Origin: Blastopirellula sediminis
GTDB lineage: Bacteria; Planctomycetota; Planctomycetia; Pirellulales; Pirellulaceae
Assembly: GCF_020966755.1 (NCBI RefSeq)
Contig: NZ_JAJKFT010000010.1
Location: 2,444,720 to 2,508,719 of the forward strand
Direction of reading: 5' to 3'
Length of the DNA stretch: 64,000 nt
Shown: piece after piece, positions 55,182-64,000 of the stretch
Layout: the number at the start of each line of letters is the position of its first letter
Numbering within the stretch: the stretch's first letter is position 1
Notes under the pieces: model-generated
Databases searched by the model: none
What the model was told of the DNA's origin: nothing
Seen by the model: only the letters and a program-made list of their open reading frames with translations
Position numbers and translations under genes: made by a program

Positions 55182-56351
55182 ATGACGAACAAAATTGATC
55201 AACAGATGATTCGCAAAGCGGCGATTGTCGTCGCCGAGCTTGATCCCGACGCCGCCGACGTGTTGCTCGACGCGTTTCCGGAAGAGATCGCCCAACAGGT
55301 TCGTTACGAATCGATGTTCGTCGACGACGTTTCGGCCGAAGAGAAGCAAGCGGTCCTGGCCGAATTCATGCAACGCCGGAGCGGTTCCCCGGCGCCGAAA
55401 CAACAACCGACTGGGGACGAACTGGTTTTCAGCGCTACGCCGCATCCCGGATCGCCCCGGCTGCACGCGGCCGATCGCGTGCCGAAACCGACCGAACCGG
55501 TTCCGCCGCCGTTTCACTTTTTGAACGACGCGCCCCCCGAGATGCTGGCTCCGTTTTTTGAACAAGAGAGCCCGCAGGTGATCGCCGTGGTACTGTCGCA
55601 TCTCGAACCGACGCGAGCCTCCGCAATCTTGCGTGAGCTGCCGGTTGACCTGCAAGCGACCGTAATTCAGCGACTGGTCGACTTGGGACATACTGACGCC
55701 GAAGTTCTCCGCGCCATCGAATCGCGACTGCAGGCGATCGTGCAGGATCAACTGCAAGCGATGTCGAGCCGCCGCATCGGGCTGTCGGCCGCCAAGGCGA
55801 TTCTGGCCGCATCGGACGCCGCCAACAGCGCCGAAGTGCTGCGCACGCTCAAGACCCGCAGCGCCGCGATGGCGATGCGTCTCGGCGCCGATCTCGTCCA
55901 GGAAACGCCGCAGCCCGAGCCGGAAGAGTCGTCGCTGGAAACCGTTTACGCACCGATCGAGCCGCGACGCGTCGGTAATGAATTCACGGCGGACGAAACG
56001 CCGCGGAAGCCGGCGCCGCAGTCGGTCGCCAACGTCGAAGCACCGCCGGAGCCGTCCGTGCCATTGGCCGAGTTCGTCAAGTTTGACGACGCTTTGCTCG
56101 GGCGCGTTTTGGCCGAAACCGAACCGCAGACGGTGTTGCTCGCCTTGGCTGGCGCATCGAACGCCGTCACGCAGCGTTTTTATCGCGGACTCTCGAAACG
56201 CGAAATCCATGACCTGCAACGTCGGATTCGCGACTTGCAGCCGGTTTTGATTCGGGACATTGATGCGGCGCAAAAGAAGCTCGGCGTGACCGCCGCTCGC
56301 GTTATCGCGCAGGTCCAGCAAGGCGGTTCTCGTTTGTCGGCGTCGGCGTAG
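55182..56351 (+). CDS. fliG: Flagellar motor switch protein FliG (divergent)
   Basis: A 389-residue rotor protein linking the MS ring to the C ring. The middle domain has an EHPQ-like motif (EQESPQVIAVVLSHLE, about 126-140) and ILRELPVDLQATVIQRL. A Pro/Glu-rich linker of about 60 residues (250-300) is longer than usual. The C-terminal domain aligns without gaps to E. coli FliG K264-R297, but A323, R347, R348 and L356 take the places of K264, D288, D289 and R297, while R281 is kept (R340). These are the charged residues that face the stator. Confidence 0.88.
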   Translation: MTNKIDQQMIRKAAIVVAELDPDAADVLLDAFPEEIAQQVRYESMFVDDVSAEEKQAVLAEFMQRRSGSPAPKQQPTGDELVFSATPHPGSPRLHAADRVPKPTEPVPPPFHFLNDAPPEMLAPFFEQESPQVIAVVLSHLEPTRASAILRELPVDLQATVIQRLVDLGHTDAEVLRAIESRLQAIVQDQLQAMSSRRIGLSAAKAILAASDAANSAEVLRTLKTRSAAMAMRLGADLVQETPQPEPEESSLETVYAPIEPRRVGNEFTADETPRKPAPQSVANVEAPPEPSVPLAEFVKFDDALLGRVLAETEPQTVLLALAGASNAVTQRFYRGLSKREIHDLQRRIRDLQPVLIRDIDAAQKKLGVTAARVIAQVQQGGSRLSASA

Positions 56352-56363
56352 GAAACGAACACC

Positions 56364-57023
56364 ATGAGCGTTATCAAAGCGGAACAACTGCAACGCGAAG
56401 ACCGAGACTTCTCGGCGGTCGCCTTCAACTTTGAAGACGTGACCGGTCGCGCGCAAGGCGAACTCGCCAAAATCAAACAATACGCCGCCAAGCTGATCCA
56501 GGACGCCCAGCAGGAAGCGGCCAAGGTTCGCCAGCAAGCGGCCGCCGCCGGCGCTTCCGATGCGATGCAAAAGGCGCAGCAGACCCTCAAGACGCAGGTC
56601 GACCAACAAGCGGCTACCGTCATTCCGGCGCTGCAGCAGATCGTCAAAGAGCTGACCGAAGCGAAGCAAACCTTCCTGAAGGAATGGGAAAACGCGGCGC
56701 TGCATGTCGCTTGTTCGATCGCCGAGAAGATCATTCGCAAAGAGATCGCCCAGCGTCCGGAGATCAGCCTGGAGATGATTCGCGAAACGATCAAGCTGGC
56801 GAGCGGCTGCGGCGAAATCACCGTTCACATGAACCCGTCCGACATCGATGCGATGGATCAAGGCGCCGCCAACTCGGCCAACGTGCTGCGAAAGCTTTCG
56901 CCGTCGCAGGTCGTGCCGGACCCGCGGTTGTCGCGCGGCAGCTGCCGAGTCGAAACGCAGTTCGGCGAAGTCGATGGGCAGATTGAAACGCAATTGCGTC
57001 GGATTGAGGAGCAGTTGAAGTAA
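56364..57023 (+). CDS. fliH: Flagellar assembly protein FliH
   Basis: A 219-residue regulator of the export ATPase. It has a long central helix (KIKQYAAKLIQDAQQEAAKVRQ, glutamine-rich coiled coil) and a C-terminal FliH/HrpE domain (AEKIIRKEIAQRPEIS, ITVHMNPSDIDAM, GSCRVETQFGEVDGQIETQL). It lies 12 bp after fliG and two bp before fliI, as usual. Confidence 0.9.
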   Translation: MSVIKAEQLQREDRDFSAVAFNFEDVTGRAQGELAKIKQYAAKLIQDAQQEAAKVRQQAAAAGASDAMQKAQQTLKTQVDQQAATVIPALQQIVKELTEAKQTFLKEWENAALHVACSIAEKIIRKEIAQRPEISLEMIRETIKLASGCGEITVHMNPSDIDAMDQGAANSANVLRKLSPSQVVPDPRLSRGSCRVETQFGEVDGQIETQLRRIEEQLK

Positions 57024-57025
57024 CG

Positions 57026-58396
57026 ATGCATCCGATTTGCGGACAACTCGATCAACTGATGGCGCACGACCTGGTCGGCAGCGTGGTGGAGACGATCGGC
57101 ACGACCGTCGCCGTCGGCGGTTTTCCGGCGCCGGTCGGCAGCGTTGTGGAAATCCAACGCCAATCGGGCAAACCGTTGGCGGGCGAAGTGGTCGGCTTCC
57201 GCGGCGAGTTGACGCTCGTCTTTCCGCTCGAACAACTCAACGGCGTCCGACAGGGAAGCGCCGTTCGCCTGGTTCGCACCGTCCGGTCGATTCCGGTCGG
57301 TGAGATGTTGCTCGGCCGCATCGTCGACGCCCATGGCAACTGCATTGACGGTCTGCCGCAACCAGCGCTGACGTTACGTTCGCCGCTGGATCAAGATCCG
57401 CCGACCTCGACCAGTCGACCTCGCATCGACCAGATGTTTTCGACCGGCGTTCGCGCCATTGATGGGATGCTTACCTGTGGCGATGGTCAGCGTATCGGCA
57501 TCTTCGCCGGTTCGGGCGTCGGCAAAAGCGTCACTCTTGGCATGATGGCGAAGTACGCTTCGTCCGACGTCAACGTGATCGCCCTGATCGGCGAACGTGG
57601 TCGCGAAGTGAACGACTTTATTGAACGCGATCTGGGGCCGGAAGGGATGGCTCGCAGCGTCGTCATCGTCGCGACCAGCGATCAGCCGGCGATCATGCGA
57701 GTGCAAGCGGCGATGGCCGCGACGAGTATCGCCGAATACTTCCGTGAGTCGGGACGCCGCGTGCTGTTCATGATGGACTCGGTCACCCGCTTTGCGATGG
57801 CGCAGCGTGAGATCGGACTCGCCGCCGGCGAACCGCCGACTACCAAAGGTTACACGCCGTCGGTCTTCGCCATGTTGCCGAAGCTGGTCGAGCGAACCGG
57901 TCGCAGCGCCAAGGGAAGCATCACCGCGTTCTATACCGTCCTGGTCGAAGGGGACGACTCGAACGAACCGGTCAGCGATACCGTCCGCGGTTTGCTCGAC
58001 GGGCACGTCGTTCTCTCGCGGGCGATCGCCGCCAAGGGACACTATCCCGCTATCGACATTCTGGCGAGCATCAGCCGTTTGATGAACGACCTGGTGAACC
58101 CGGAGATCCGCGCCGCCGCGCAGGTAATCCGCGAGTTGATGTCGATTTATCGCGAAAACGAAGACCTGATCACGATCGGCGCCTATCGACAAGGGACCAG
58201 CCCCCAGATCGACCTGGCGATCCGGATGCGAACCGAGATCGACGCCTACCTGCGACAAGCGATCGAAGAAAAGTCGTCGGTCGAAGAAGCCCAGCAGCAG
58301 TTGTTGCAGTTGGTCGCCAAGTGCGGCGCGCGGCCGGTTCCGAACGCCGCAGCGTTGGCGAAGGTCAAACGTCAAACTCAACAGGCTGGCGCCTAG
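57026..58396 (+). CDS. fliI: Flagellum-specific ATPase FliI
   Basis: A 456-residue AAA-type ATPase of the F1-beta family that energises export. Walker A AGSGVGKS at 161-168, GERGREVNDFIERDL, Walker B RRVLFMMDSVTRFAMAQRE, and GEPPTTKGYTPSVFAMLPKLVER are all present. Length typical (about 440-460). Confidence 0.96.
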   Translation: MHPICGQLDQLMAHDLVGSVVETIGTTVAVGGFPAPVGSVVEIQRQSGKPLAGEVVGFRGELTLVFPLEQLNGVRQGSAVRLVRTVRSIPVGEMLLGRIVDAHGNCIDGLPQPALTLRSPLDQDPPTSTSRPRIDQMFSTGVRAIDGMLTCGDGQRIGIFAGSGVGKSVTLGMMAKYASSDVNVIALIGERGREVNDFIERDLGPEGMARSVVIVATSDQPAIMRVQAAMAATSIAEYFRESGRRVLFMMDSVTRFAMAQREIGLAAGEPPTTKGYTPSVFAMLPKLVERTGRSAKGSITAFYTVLVEGDDSNEPVSDTVRGLLDGHVVLSRAIAAKGHYPAIDILASISRLMNDLVNPEIRAAAQVIRELMSIYRENEDLITIGAYRQGTSPQIDLAIRMRTEIDAYLRQAIEEKSSVEEAQQQLLQLVAKCGARPVPNAAALAKVKRQTQQAGA

Positions 58397-58415
58397 AAAG
58401 GACGAAGGTTAACCG

Positions 58416-58865
58416 ATGGCCGACTTTCGCTTTCGACTGGCGACCTTCCTGAAATTGAAAATCGCCGCGCGCGATCAGCGCCAGGCCGAACTGATGGAAG
58501 TATTGTCGATCCAGGATCAGCTCACCCGCGAACAGGAAGAGACCGAGGAGATGCTCAAGCAGACGATCCTCGAAGCTCGCCAAGGCTGCTCGATCGGACG
58601 GATGAACGTCGACAGTTTGATCGTCGCTCAGCGCGAAATGAATCACCTGCGAGCCGTGATCGCCCACAAGCGAAGCCTGCAGAAGAAGCTGGCGCCCCAC
58701 ATCGAACAACGCCGCACGGCTCTGCTGGAAGCGGAAAAAGAAGTACGCTCGCTTGAGAAACTGCGAGAACGCCAGGAAAAGCGTTTTCATACCGAGCAGG
58801 AGCGACGAGAAAGCTTGCAGATGGATGAAATCGCGTTAATCGCCTTCGCACGGAAGGGACGGTAA
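58416..58865 (+). CDS. fliJ: Flagellar FliJ-like protein
   Basis: A 149-residue, almost entirely helical protein with FRFRLATFLKLKIAARDQRQ at the start, typical of FliJ, followed by long coiled coil (LLEAEKEVRSLEKLRERQEKRF). FliJ is a general export chaperone that acts with FliI. It is placed right after fliI as usual. Start follows GAAGG. Confidence 0.85.
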   Translation: MADFRFRLATFLKLKIAARDQRQAELMEVLSIQDQLTREQEETEEMLKQTILEARQGCSIGRMNVDSLIVAQREMNHLRAVIAHKRSLQKKLAPHIEQRRTALLEAEKEVRSLEKLRERQEKRFHTEQERRESLQMDEIALIAFARKGR

Positions 58866-58868
58866 CCG

Positions 58869-59567
58869 ATGGCCGCATTGAAACTAGCTGCGTCCGCGTT
58901 CGCCTATCTCTGCGTCGCCACCGTCTTGGCGACGGGGGTCGGCGCCGCGATTTTGATCGCCACCAATCGGGTCGACACCAGCAAAGCGTATTCGATCCTG
59001 GCGATCGTATACGGCATCGACGAAGACAAAATTCGGGAGCAGATGGACGAAGAGTCGCAGCCCGAAAAGGATAACGAAGAGCCTGACATGCAGGCCGTGA
59101 TCGACGCGCGGGCTCGTCGCCACTTGGCGCTCGACTTCCGCATTCAGGCGCTCGACACCGGGATTGAAAACATTCGCGGCATGCAGGCGAACCTGGCGGA
59201 AGAACGTCGTCGCTACGACCAACTGAAGACGTCGTTCGACGAACGTTTGAAAAAGTTGGAAGAAGGGGTTCGCGACGACGCGATCGTCGAATTGCAGCGG
59301 ACGATGGAAGCGATCGACGCGCGGCAAGCGAAAGAGCAGATGATGATCATGCTCGAGCGAGACGACAACTCGATGCAGGACGTCGTCACCATCCTTAAGG
59401 GGATGCCGAACGACAAACGGAAAAAGATCATTGCTGAATTCCGCACGGAAGAAGAAAAGCAGAAGTTGGCGGACATCTTGAATCAGATTCGTCTGGGCGT
59501 ACCGGAGGCGACGTTGATCAAGGATGCACGCGACCAACTCGACAAGTTCCAACCGGAAGAGACGTAG
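58869..59567 (+). CDS. MotE-like flagellar membrane protein
   Basis: A 232-residue protein with one membrane helix near the start (about 8-32, LCVATVLATGVGAAILIAT), a coiled coil (EERRRYDQLKTSFDERLKKLEEGV), and a C-terminal region like the MgtE N-terminal domain (VVTILKGMPNDKRKKIIAEF). This layout and its place behind fliJ match MotE/YlxF-type proteins of other flagellar clusters. Three bp separate it from fliJ. Confidence 0.72.
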   Translation: MAALKLAASAFAYLCVATVLATGVGAAILIATNRVDTSKAYSILAIVYGIDEDKIREQMDEESQPEKDNEEPDMQAVIDARARRHLALDFRIQALDTGIENIRGMQANLAEERRRYDQLKTSFDERLKKLEEGVRDDAIVELQRTMEAIDARQAKEQMMIMLERDDNSMQDVVTILKGMPNDKRKKIIAEFRTEEEKQKLADILNQIRLGVPEATLIKDARDQLDKFQPEET

Positions 59568-59584
59568 GGTAGGGGAATAGGGCC

Positions 59585-61246
59585 ATGGAAACGCGAGACT
59601 CTCAGAGCGTGCAGTCGGCGACGTTGTCGTTGCCGCCGCGTACGATCGGCGTCGCCGGCGCCGCGCCGCCCGATGCGCTCGCATTTATTACGCTCATCCA
59701 GCAGAACTCCGCCCTGACGCCCAAATCGCCCGGCGCCGAAGCGACTACCTCGAGCGGTTATGTCCAGGAGGATCGTCCGAGCGACGAAGATCGCCAATCG
59801 ACCGCCGAAGAGGACTACGACTCGGCGACTGCCGCGTCGCCAAGCGACGACGCTCAGACCACCTACGAATCGGACGACGCCCACAACGACATTCCCGAAG
59901 TGTCGATTCCCGCCGCGTCGGAAGCTGCGCCGGTTGACGATGAGCCGGATGAAGAGGATGTCGTAGTCGGCGAGGTGAAGGTCGCCACGGCGGTCGAAGA
60001 AGCTCCGCCAGAACAGAGCGGCGAAGAAGCGGTCGACGATCCGGAAGCGGTCAAGCCCGCCGACAGCAATCCGCTCGATCAATTGGGAGATGACGCCGGC
60101 GAAGATCAGGCGACCGCTACGGAGTTGCAAACCGAACAGGACGAGGCGATCGGTCAATTCGACGCCCAGCAGTCGAACGCCGTCGCCGAAGAAAACTCGG
60201 CCGCCGCCGACTCGGAAACGCTCCACGTGGCCAAAGCCAGCGGCGACAAAGAAAAGAAGTCCGATACCGACGCGGAACTGTCCGTTGCCCAGGAGGGCGC
60301 CGAACCGGTTGTCGACGCGAACTTGCAGCAGCAGACTGCGGGCGAAAACCTTACCGACGGCGACGAAGACAACAACGAACAAATCGAAGCGGCTCAAGAG
60401 GCCGCTGCCGCCGCATTGGAACAAGAGCCGGTCGACGATGGTCCGACCGACGCCGAACAGTTCGCCGCCGATCGCCGCGAAGCGAGCGAAAAGATCAGCA
60501 AAACCAACGAGGCGCGTCAGGAAGCGCCGTCGGACGGAACGGTCGATCCGACGGCCGACGTTGAAGCGATCGTCCCCACGCAAGCGGCCGCCGAATCGAC
60601 GCCGATTCCCGGGACGCATGCCGCGATCGCCGCAGTAGAAACAGGCGTGCCCCCGACTAACGGCGGTGGATCGCAAAGTGCAACTGCCGCCAGCGGCGAA
60701 ACGTCGAGCGTCAACGAACCGGGGCTCGGAACCGCAATCCAGCGTGGTTTACAACGCGGCTTGCTGCAAAAGGCGAAAGCCGGCAGCGACGCTCCCAAGA
60801 TCGACTCGGCGAAACAGATTCAATTGATTCAGCGCGTCTCCCAAGCGGTACGCACGGCGCAAGCGCAAGGGGGACCGATTCGCTTGCGATTGAGCCCTCC
60901 GGAGTTGGGATCGTTGCGCGTCGAATTGGAAGTGGAAGAGGGAGGGGTGAAAGCGAAGTTGGAGGCGGAAAACGAGACGGTGAAGAAAGTGCTGCTCGAT
61001 AGCCTGCCGCAACTGCGCGATCGCCTGGCCGAATTGAACTTGCGCGTCGATTCGTTCGAAGTTTCGGTCGGACAAAACGGAAACCCGCAAGACGCCGGCG
61101 GAACGCTGGCCGATCAACAGCAGAATTCCTCGAATCAACAAACGACTAACGGCCAACAACGTTCAACCAACGGCGAAACGTCAAGCGTCGAAACGACTTC
61201 GACGCCGATCGTGGCCAGCGATGGAACATTGAACGTGATGGTCTAA
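59585..61246 (+). CDS. fliK: Flagellar hook-length control protein FliK
   Basis: A 553-residue ruler protein. A very acidic, low-complexity N-terminal 380 residues (strings of E, D, A, S) precede the conserved hook-length domain: GPIRLRLSPPELGSLRVELE, VKAKLEAENETVKKVLLDSL, LRDRLAELNLRVDSFEVSV. The C-terminal tail is rich in Gln, Asn, Ser and Thr. Only the domain near 410-500 supports the name; the rest varies in all FliK proteins. Confidence 0.9.
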   Translation: METRDSQSVQSATLSLPPRTIGVAGAAPPDALAFITLIQQNSALTPKSPGAEATTSSGYVQEDRPSDEDRQSTAEEDYDSATAASPSDDAQTTYESDDAHNDIPEVSIPAASEAAPVDDEPDEEDVVVGEVKVATAVEEAPPEQSGEEAVDDPEAVKPADSNPLDQLGDDAGEDQATATELQTEQDEAIGQFDAQQSNAVAEENSAAADSETLHVAKASGDKEKKSDTDAELSVAQEGAEPVVDANLQQQTAGENLTDGDEDNNEQIEAAQEAAAAALEQEPVDDGPTDAEQFAADRREASEKISKTNEARQEAPSDGTVDPTADVEAIVPTQAAAESTPIPGTHAAIAAVETGVPPTNGGGSQSATAASGETSSVNEPGLGTAIQRGLQRGLLQKAKAGSDAPKIDSAKQIQLIQRVSQAVRTAQAQGGPIRLRLSPPELGSLRVELEVEEGGVKAKLEAENETVKKVLLDSLPQLRDRLAELNLRVDSFEVSVGQNGNPQDAGGTLADQQQNSSNQQTTNGQQRSTNGETSSVETTSTPIVASDGTLNVMV

Positions 61247-61351
61247 ACGTACGAAACAATTGGAAGATCGCCTGCGTCGTGGGACGCTGCGCGGAACCTA
61301 TGGAAACGCGATGGCGCTCGGCGAAATCGAGTCATCTATTTGGAGCGTTCT

Positions 61352-61930
61352 ATGTCAAGTGTAGGCGGAACCGGGTCGACAACTAGTAGTAGCTCTTCAG
61401 GCACAGCGGGAGGCGGTCTGCAAGATCTCGACATGGATCAGTTCCTGAAGCTGATGCTTGCCGAGTTGCAGAATCAGGATCCACTGGAGCCGATGAAGAA
61501 CTCCGAGATGCTGGAACAGATCGGACAGATCCGCAGCATCACCGCGACCGAGCAACTGTCGACCACGCTCACGAACGTGTTGGATGGACAAAACATTTTG
61601 TCCGCCACCACGTTGATCGGCGGACAGGTTCAGGCGCTGACGAATGAAGGGGATGTGGTGTTCGGCGTCGTGACCGGCGCCCAGATCACGCCGAACGACG
61701 ATGGCGTTCGCGAGGTGTTCCTTAAAGTCTTGACCGATGACGGCGTCGCCACGGTTCGACTTGACGACATCTTCACCGTGTTGCCGTCTTCGGCGGGACA
61801 AGCGTCCGACGAAACCGATACGACCACCGATGGCTCGGATACGACCACGAGCGGATCGAGCGGAACCGACGATACCAGCACGGACGATACGAGCGGCGAT
61901 TCAACCGATGATTCAGCGGCTGCGGCGTAG
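61352..61930 (+). CDS. flgD: Flagellar hook-capping protein FlgD, short form
   Basis: A 192-residue protein, start ATG 61352 (GGAG seven bases before it; the frame opens at 61340). The N-terminal hook-scaffold domain has MDQFLKLMLAELQNQDPLEPMKNSEMLEQIGQI, the defining FlgD motif, followed by SATTLIGGQVQAL. The fibronectin-type domain of usual FlgD is reduced or absent: after about 145 residues an acidic Ser/Thr/Asp tail ends the protein. It directly precedes flgE, as usual. Confidence 0.88.
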   Translation: MSSVGGTGSTTSSSSSGTAGGGLQDLDMDQFLKLMLAELQNQDPLEPMKNSEMLEQIGQIRSITATEQLSTTLTNVLDGQNILSATTLIGGQVQALTNEGDVVFGVVTGAQITPNDDGVREVFLKVLTDDGVATVRLDDIFTVLPSSAGQASDETDTTTDGSDTTTSGSSGTDDTSTDDTSGDSTDDSAAAA

Positions 61931-62024
61931 TCGCGGGAAATAACGATACAAGCGAGATGGGCGACGAAGGCGCGGTCGCCGCAAAAACCTTTCAAGAGCA
62001 GTTCCCTTACGGAGAAGATGAACT

Positions 62025-64000
62025 ATGGGTCTAGCATCGGCCATGACGACTGCGTTGACCGGCATGACGGCCGCCGAAACGCAGATTGACGTGCTGGGCA
62101 ACAACCTGGCGAACTCGCAGACGGTCGGCTTCAAGGCCTCGGACGCGTTGTTCGCCAACCAGTTCTTGCAGACGCGCGGTCTCGGCTCGAAGCCGACGGA
62201 AACCGACGGCGGTACGAACCCGCGTCAGGTTGGTCTCGGCGTAATGGTGGCCGAAATCACCCCGAACTTCACGCAGGGGACGATCGAGGTGAGCTCGAAT
62301 CCGTCCGACCTCGCGATTCAGGGGGACGGCTTCTTCATCGTGCAAGGGAACAACGGCGAACGCCTTTACACGCGAAACGGCATCTTCAAAACCAACTCGA
62401 ACAACGAGCTGGTCACGATCACCGGCGAACGCGTGCTCGGCTTCGGCATCGACGATAACTTCAACATCCAAGAGACGCAGCTGGTGCCGCTGACGATTCC
62501 GCTCGGCGCCGCAGCGGTTGCGAAAGCGACGGAGAACGTCTACCTGGAAGGTACGTTGCCGGCCACTGGCGATATCGCGACGGTCGCTCAAGTGATCGAA
62601 AGCGCGATTCTTGGTAACGGCGCTATTCCGCGTCCTGACATCAGCTCGGCTACCGCAATCGTGGCGGAAACCCCCGACGACAGCTCCACCACTGCTGACG
62701 ACGTTTCGACGCCGGGTATCGGTTCGCTCGTTCAAGGGCAGACCGAAGGCGCCGGTTCGGTACCGGACGGTACGTTCGACTATCGCTTCACCTTCTCGAA
62801 TGCGGCTCTGGCGGGCGAAACGCAAGCTTCGGCGAATATCAACGTCAACGTCGCCGACCTGGGCGATACGATCGCCAACAACAATACGGTCACGTTCACC
62901 AATCCGCCGCAAAGTTCCAGCTACTCGCAGCTGAACATGTACCGCAGTAATGACGGCGGCGCCACGTACTTCCTGGTCAGCTCGTTTGCGATGGGCGCTG
63001 CGGTCACCGATACCGCCGCTTCGCCGACCGCAACGCAACTGGCGGCCGGCAACATCGGCGGTACCGGCTCGAACGGTCTGCTAAATGGCGGCGACGTCTA
63101 CGAGTACAAGTTCACCTTCCTTGACGCCATCGGCAACGAAACGATCGCCTCCGACGGACAGCTGATCACCGTGGCGGGCACGCCGGGGGATGGCAACGGC
63201 TACTCGGTCATCCTTGACAACCTGCCGACTAGCCCCGACTACACCGACGTTCGCATTTATCGCACCGCCGCCGGCGGCAGCGATTTCTACGAGTTGGACA
63301 CCATCAGCATGGCCGCTGCGGCCAGCCCGTACGTCGACGACGGCACGACGCCGCTGACGACCAACGAACTGGATCAGTCGACCATCAACGGCAACTATTC
63401 GTACCTGGTGACCTTCGGTCGCGCCGGTCAGGAAGAAAGCCGTCCGTCGCTGGTGCTTGGACCGGAAAACGTCATCAACGGCCGTATCAATCTGTCGAAT
63501 TTGCCGCTGCCGACCGGCGGGACTCCGCCTTACGACACGGTCAACGTTTACCGTAACCTGTCGACCGACTCCGCGTCGTATTACCTGGTGGCCGAACTCA
63601 ACCCGGGCGAAGACTTCGTCGACGATCGCTCGGACGCCGATATCTCGGATCTGACCAATACTTCGAATCGTCAGATCGACTTGGACGGTCCGAAAATCGA
63701 CTCCAACACGTTTTTGGTCGACGTCGTCAAACGCGACGGTTTGAACTTCGAAAACATGTTCACCGAAGGGACCTTGACCTTCAAGGGCTCGAAGGGGGAT
63801 CGCACGCTCAACGAAAAGACGTTCACCGTCACTAGTACGACGATCGTGCAGGATCTGCTCGAGTTCATGCAGGCGTCCCTCGGCATTCAGCCGTCGGTCA
63901 ACGGCAACTCGAACCCGATTCCTGGTTCCGAAAACAACATCGCCAACGAAACGGGGGGCCTGTCGCAGGGGATCTCGATCACCGGCGACGGACGAATTCG
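62025..64000 (+). CDS. flgE: Flagellar hook protein FlgE, 3' truncated by the window
   Basis: At least 658 residues and no stop by base 64000. The N-terminus MGLASAMTTALTGMTAAETQ and NNLANSQTVGFK is the hook-protein signature. GTIEVSSNPSDLAIQGDGFFIV and YTRNGIFKTN are the D0/D1 motifs. From residue about 250 a repeated insert follows: Y253-R-F-T-F with Y306-R, Y359-E-Y-K-F-T-F with Y412-R, and Y458-S-Y-L-V-T-F with Y509-R. These units are about 100 residues each and probably fold as immunoglobulin-like or fibronectin-like surface domains. The start ATG has GGAG ten bases before it. Confidence 0.9.
   Translation, partial: MGLASAMTTALTGMTAAETQIDVLGNNLANSQTVGFKASDALFANQFLQTRGLGSKPTETDGGTNPRQVGLGVMVAEITPNFTQGTIEVSSNPSDLAIQGDGFFIVQGNNGERLYTRNGIFKTNSNNELVTITGERVLGFGIDDNFNIQETQLVPLTIPLGAAAVAKATENVYLEGTLPATGDIATVAQVIESAILGNGAIPRPDISSATAIVAETPDDSSTTADDVSTPGIGSLVQGQTEGAGSVPDGTFDYRFTFSNAALAGETQASANINVNVADLGDTIANNNTVTFTNPPQSSSYSQLNMYRSNDGGATYFLVSSFAMGAAVTDTAASPTATQLAAGNIGGTGSNGLLNGGDVYEYKFTFLDAIGNETIASDGQLITVAGTPGDGNGYSVILDNLPTSPDYTDVRIYRTAAGGSDFYELDTISMAAAASPYVDDGTTPLTTNELDQSTINGNYSYLVTFGRAGQEESRPSLVLGPENVINGRINLSNLPLPTGGTPPYDTVNVYRNLSTDSASYYLVAELNPGEDFVDDRSDADISDLTNTSNRQIDLDGPKIDSNTFLVDVVKRDGLNFENMFTEGTLTFKGSKGDRTLNEKTFTVTSTTIVQDLLEFMQASLGIQPSVNGNSNPIPGSENNIANETGGLSQGISITGDGRI

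Noticed and set aside
55164-56993. 609-codon open frame on the minus strand across fliG and fliH
   Set aside because: It mirrors two clear flagellar genes, has no recognisable domain, and is arginine/leucine-rich as expected for an antisense frame in GC-rich DNA.
62031-63038. 335-codon minus-strand frame across flgE
   Set aside because: The plus strand carries the hook-protein signature in one continuous frame. The minus frame has no recognisable motif.

Overview
The window looks like a chromosomal segment of a planctomycete, most like the Pirellulaceae (Blastopirellula/Rhodopirellula type). This is inferred from gene content, since there is no rRNA or tRNA here. The pointers are a giant zinc-ribbon/kinase/WD40 protein with DWG in place of DFG, a bacterial deoxyhypusine-synthase-like protein, single-domain BON proteins, many long TPR proteins, and lipid A/LPS-core genes beside a full flagellar cluster. 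No prophage, CRISPR array, transposase or rRNA was seen.

Left third (1-25.5 kb). After a gene tail come a Ser/Thr kinase and an FHA protein that may form a signalling pair. A MarR-pirin-DoxX redox group follows, with palindromic operators. Then come a minus-strand acyl-CoA dehydrogenase-like/APS kinase pair, an alpha-glucan phosphorylase, an unusual pyruvate-kinase-like protein, a hybrid histidine kinase, the deoxyhypusine-synthase-like gene, a SAM methyltransferase, TspO, an AsmA-like protein, thiol peroxidase and two BON proteins.

Middle (25.5-46.6 kb). Housekeeping and envelope genes: alaS, recA (strong promoter plus a candidate SOS operator), an ExbB/TolQ-like protein with a giant TPR protein, a sugar-nucleotide epimerase, small stress proteins (Pmp3, CsbD), the heptose/LPS genes waaF-like and hldE, mdh, a PQQ propeller protein, isocitrate dehydrogenase, lpxK and a histidine phosphatase. 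The intergenic spaces at 30.2-30.4, 36.9-37.1, 38.26-38.37 and 39.98-40.1 kb hold hairpin-forming inverted repeats. One 42-nt family shows compensatory base changes.

Right (46.8-64 kb). A one-direction flagellar cluster: a TPR membrane protein, a FlgN-like protein, a cytosolic histidine kinase, a sigma-54 response regulator, a sigma-54 promoter, then flgB-flgC-fliE-fliF-fliG-fliH-fliI-fliJ-motE-like-fliK-flgD-flgE. The last gene runs off the window. The kinase/regulator pair probably activates the -24/-12 promoter just before flgB. FliG has apparent charge reversals in its torque helix, FlgD lacks its usual C-terminal domain, and FlgE carries three tandem repeats in its surface region.
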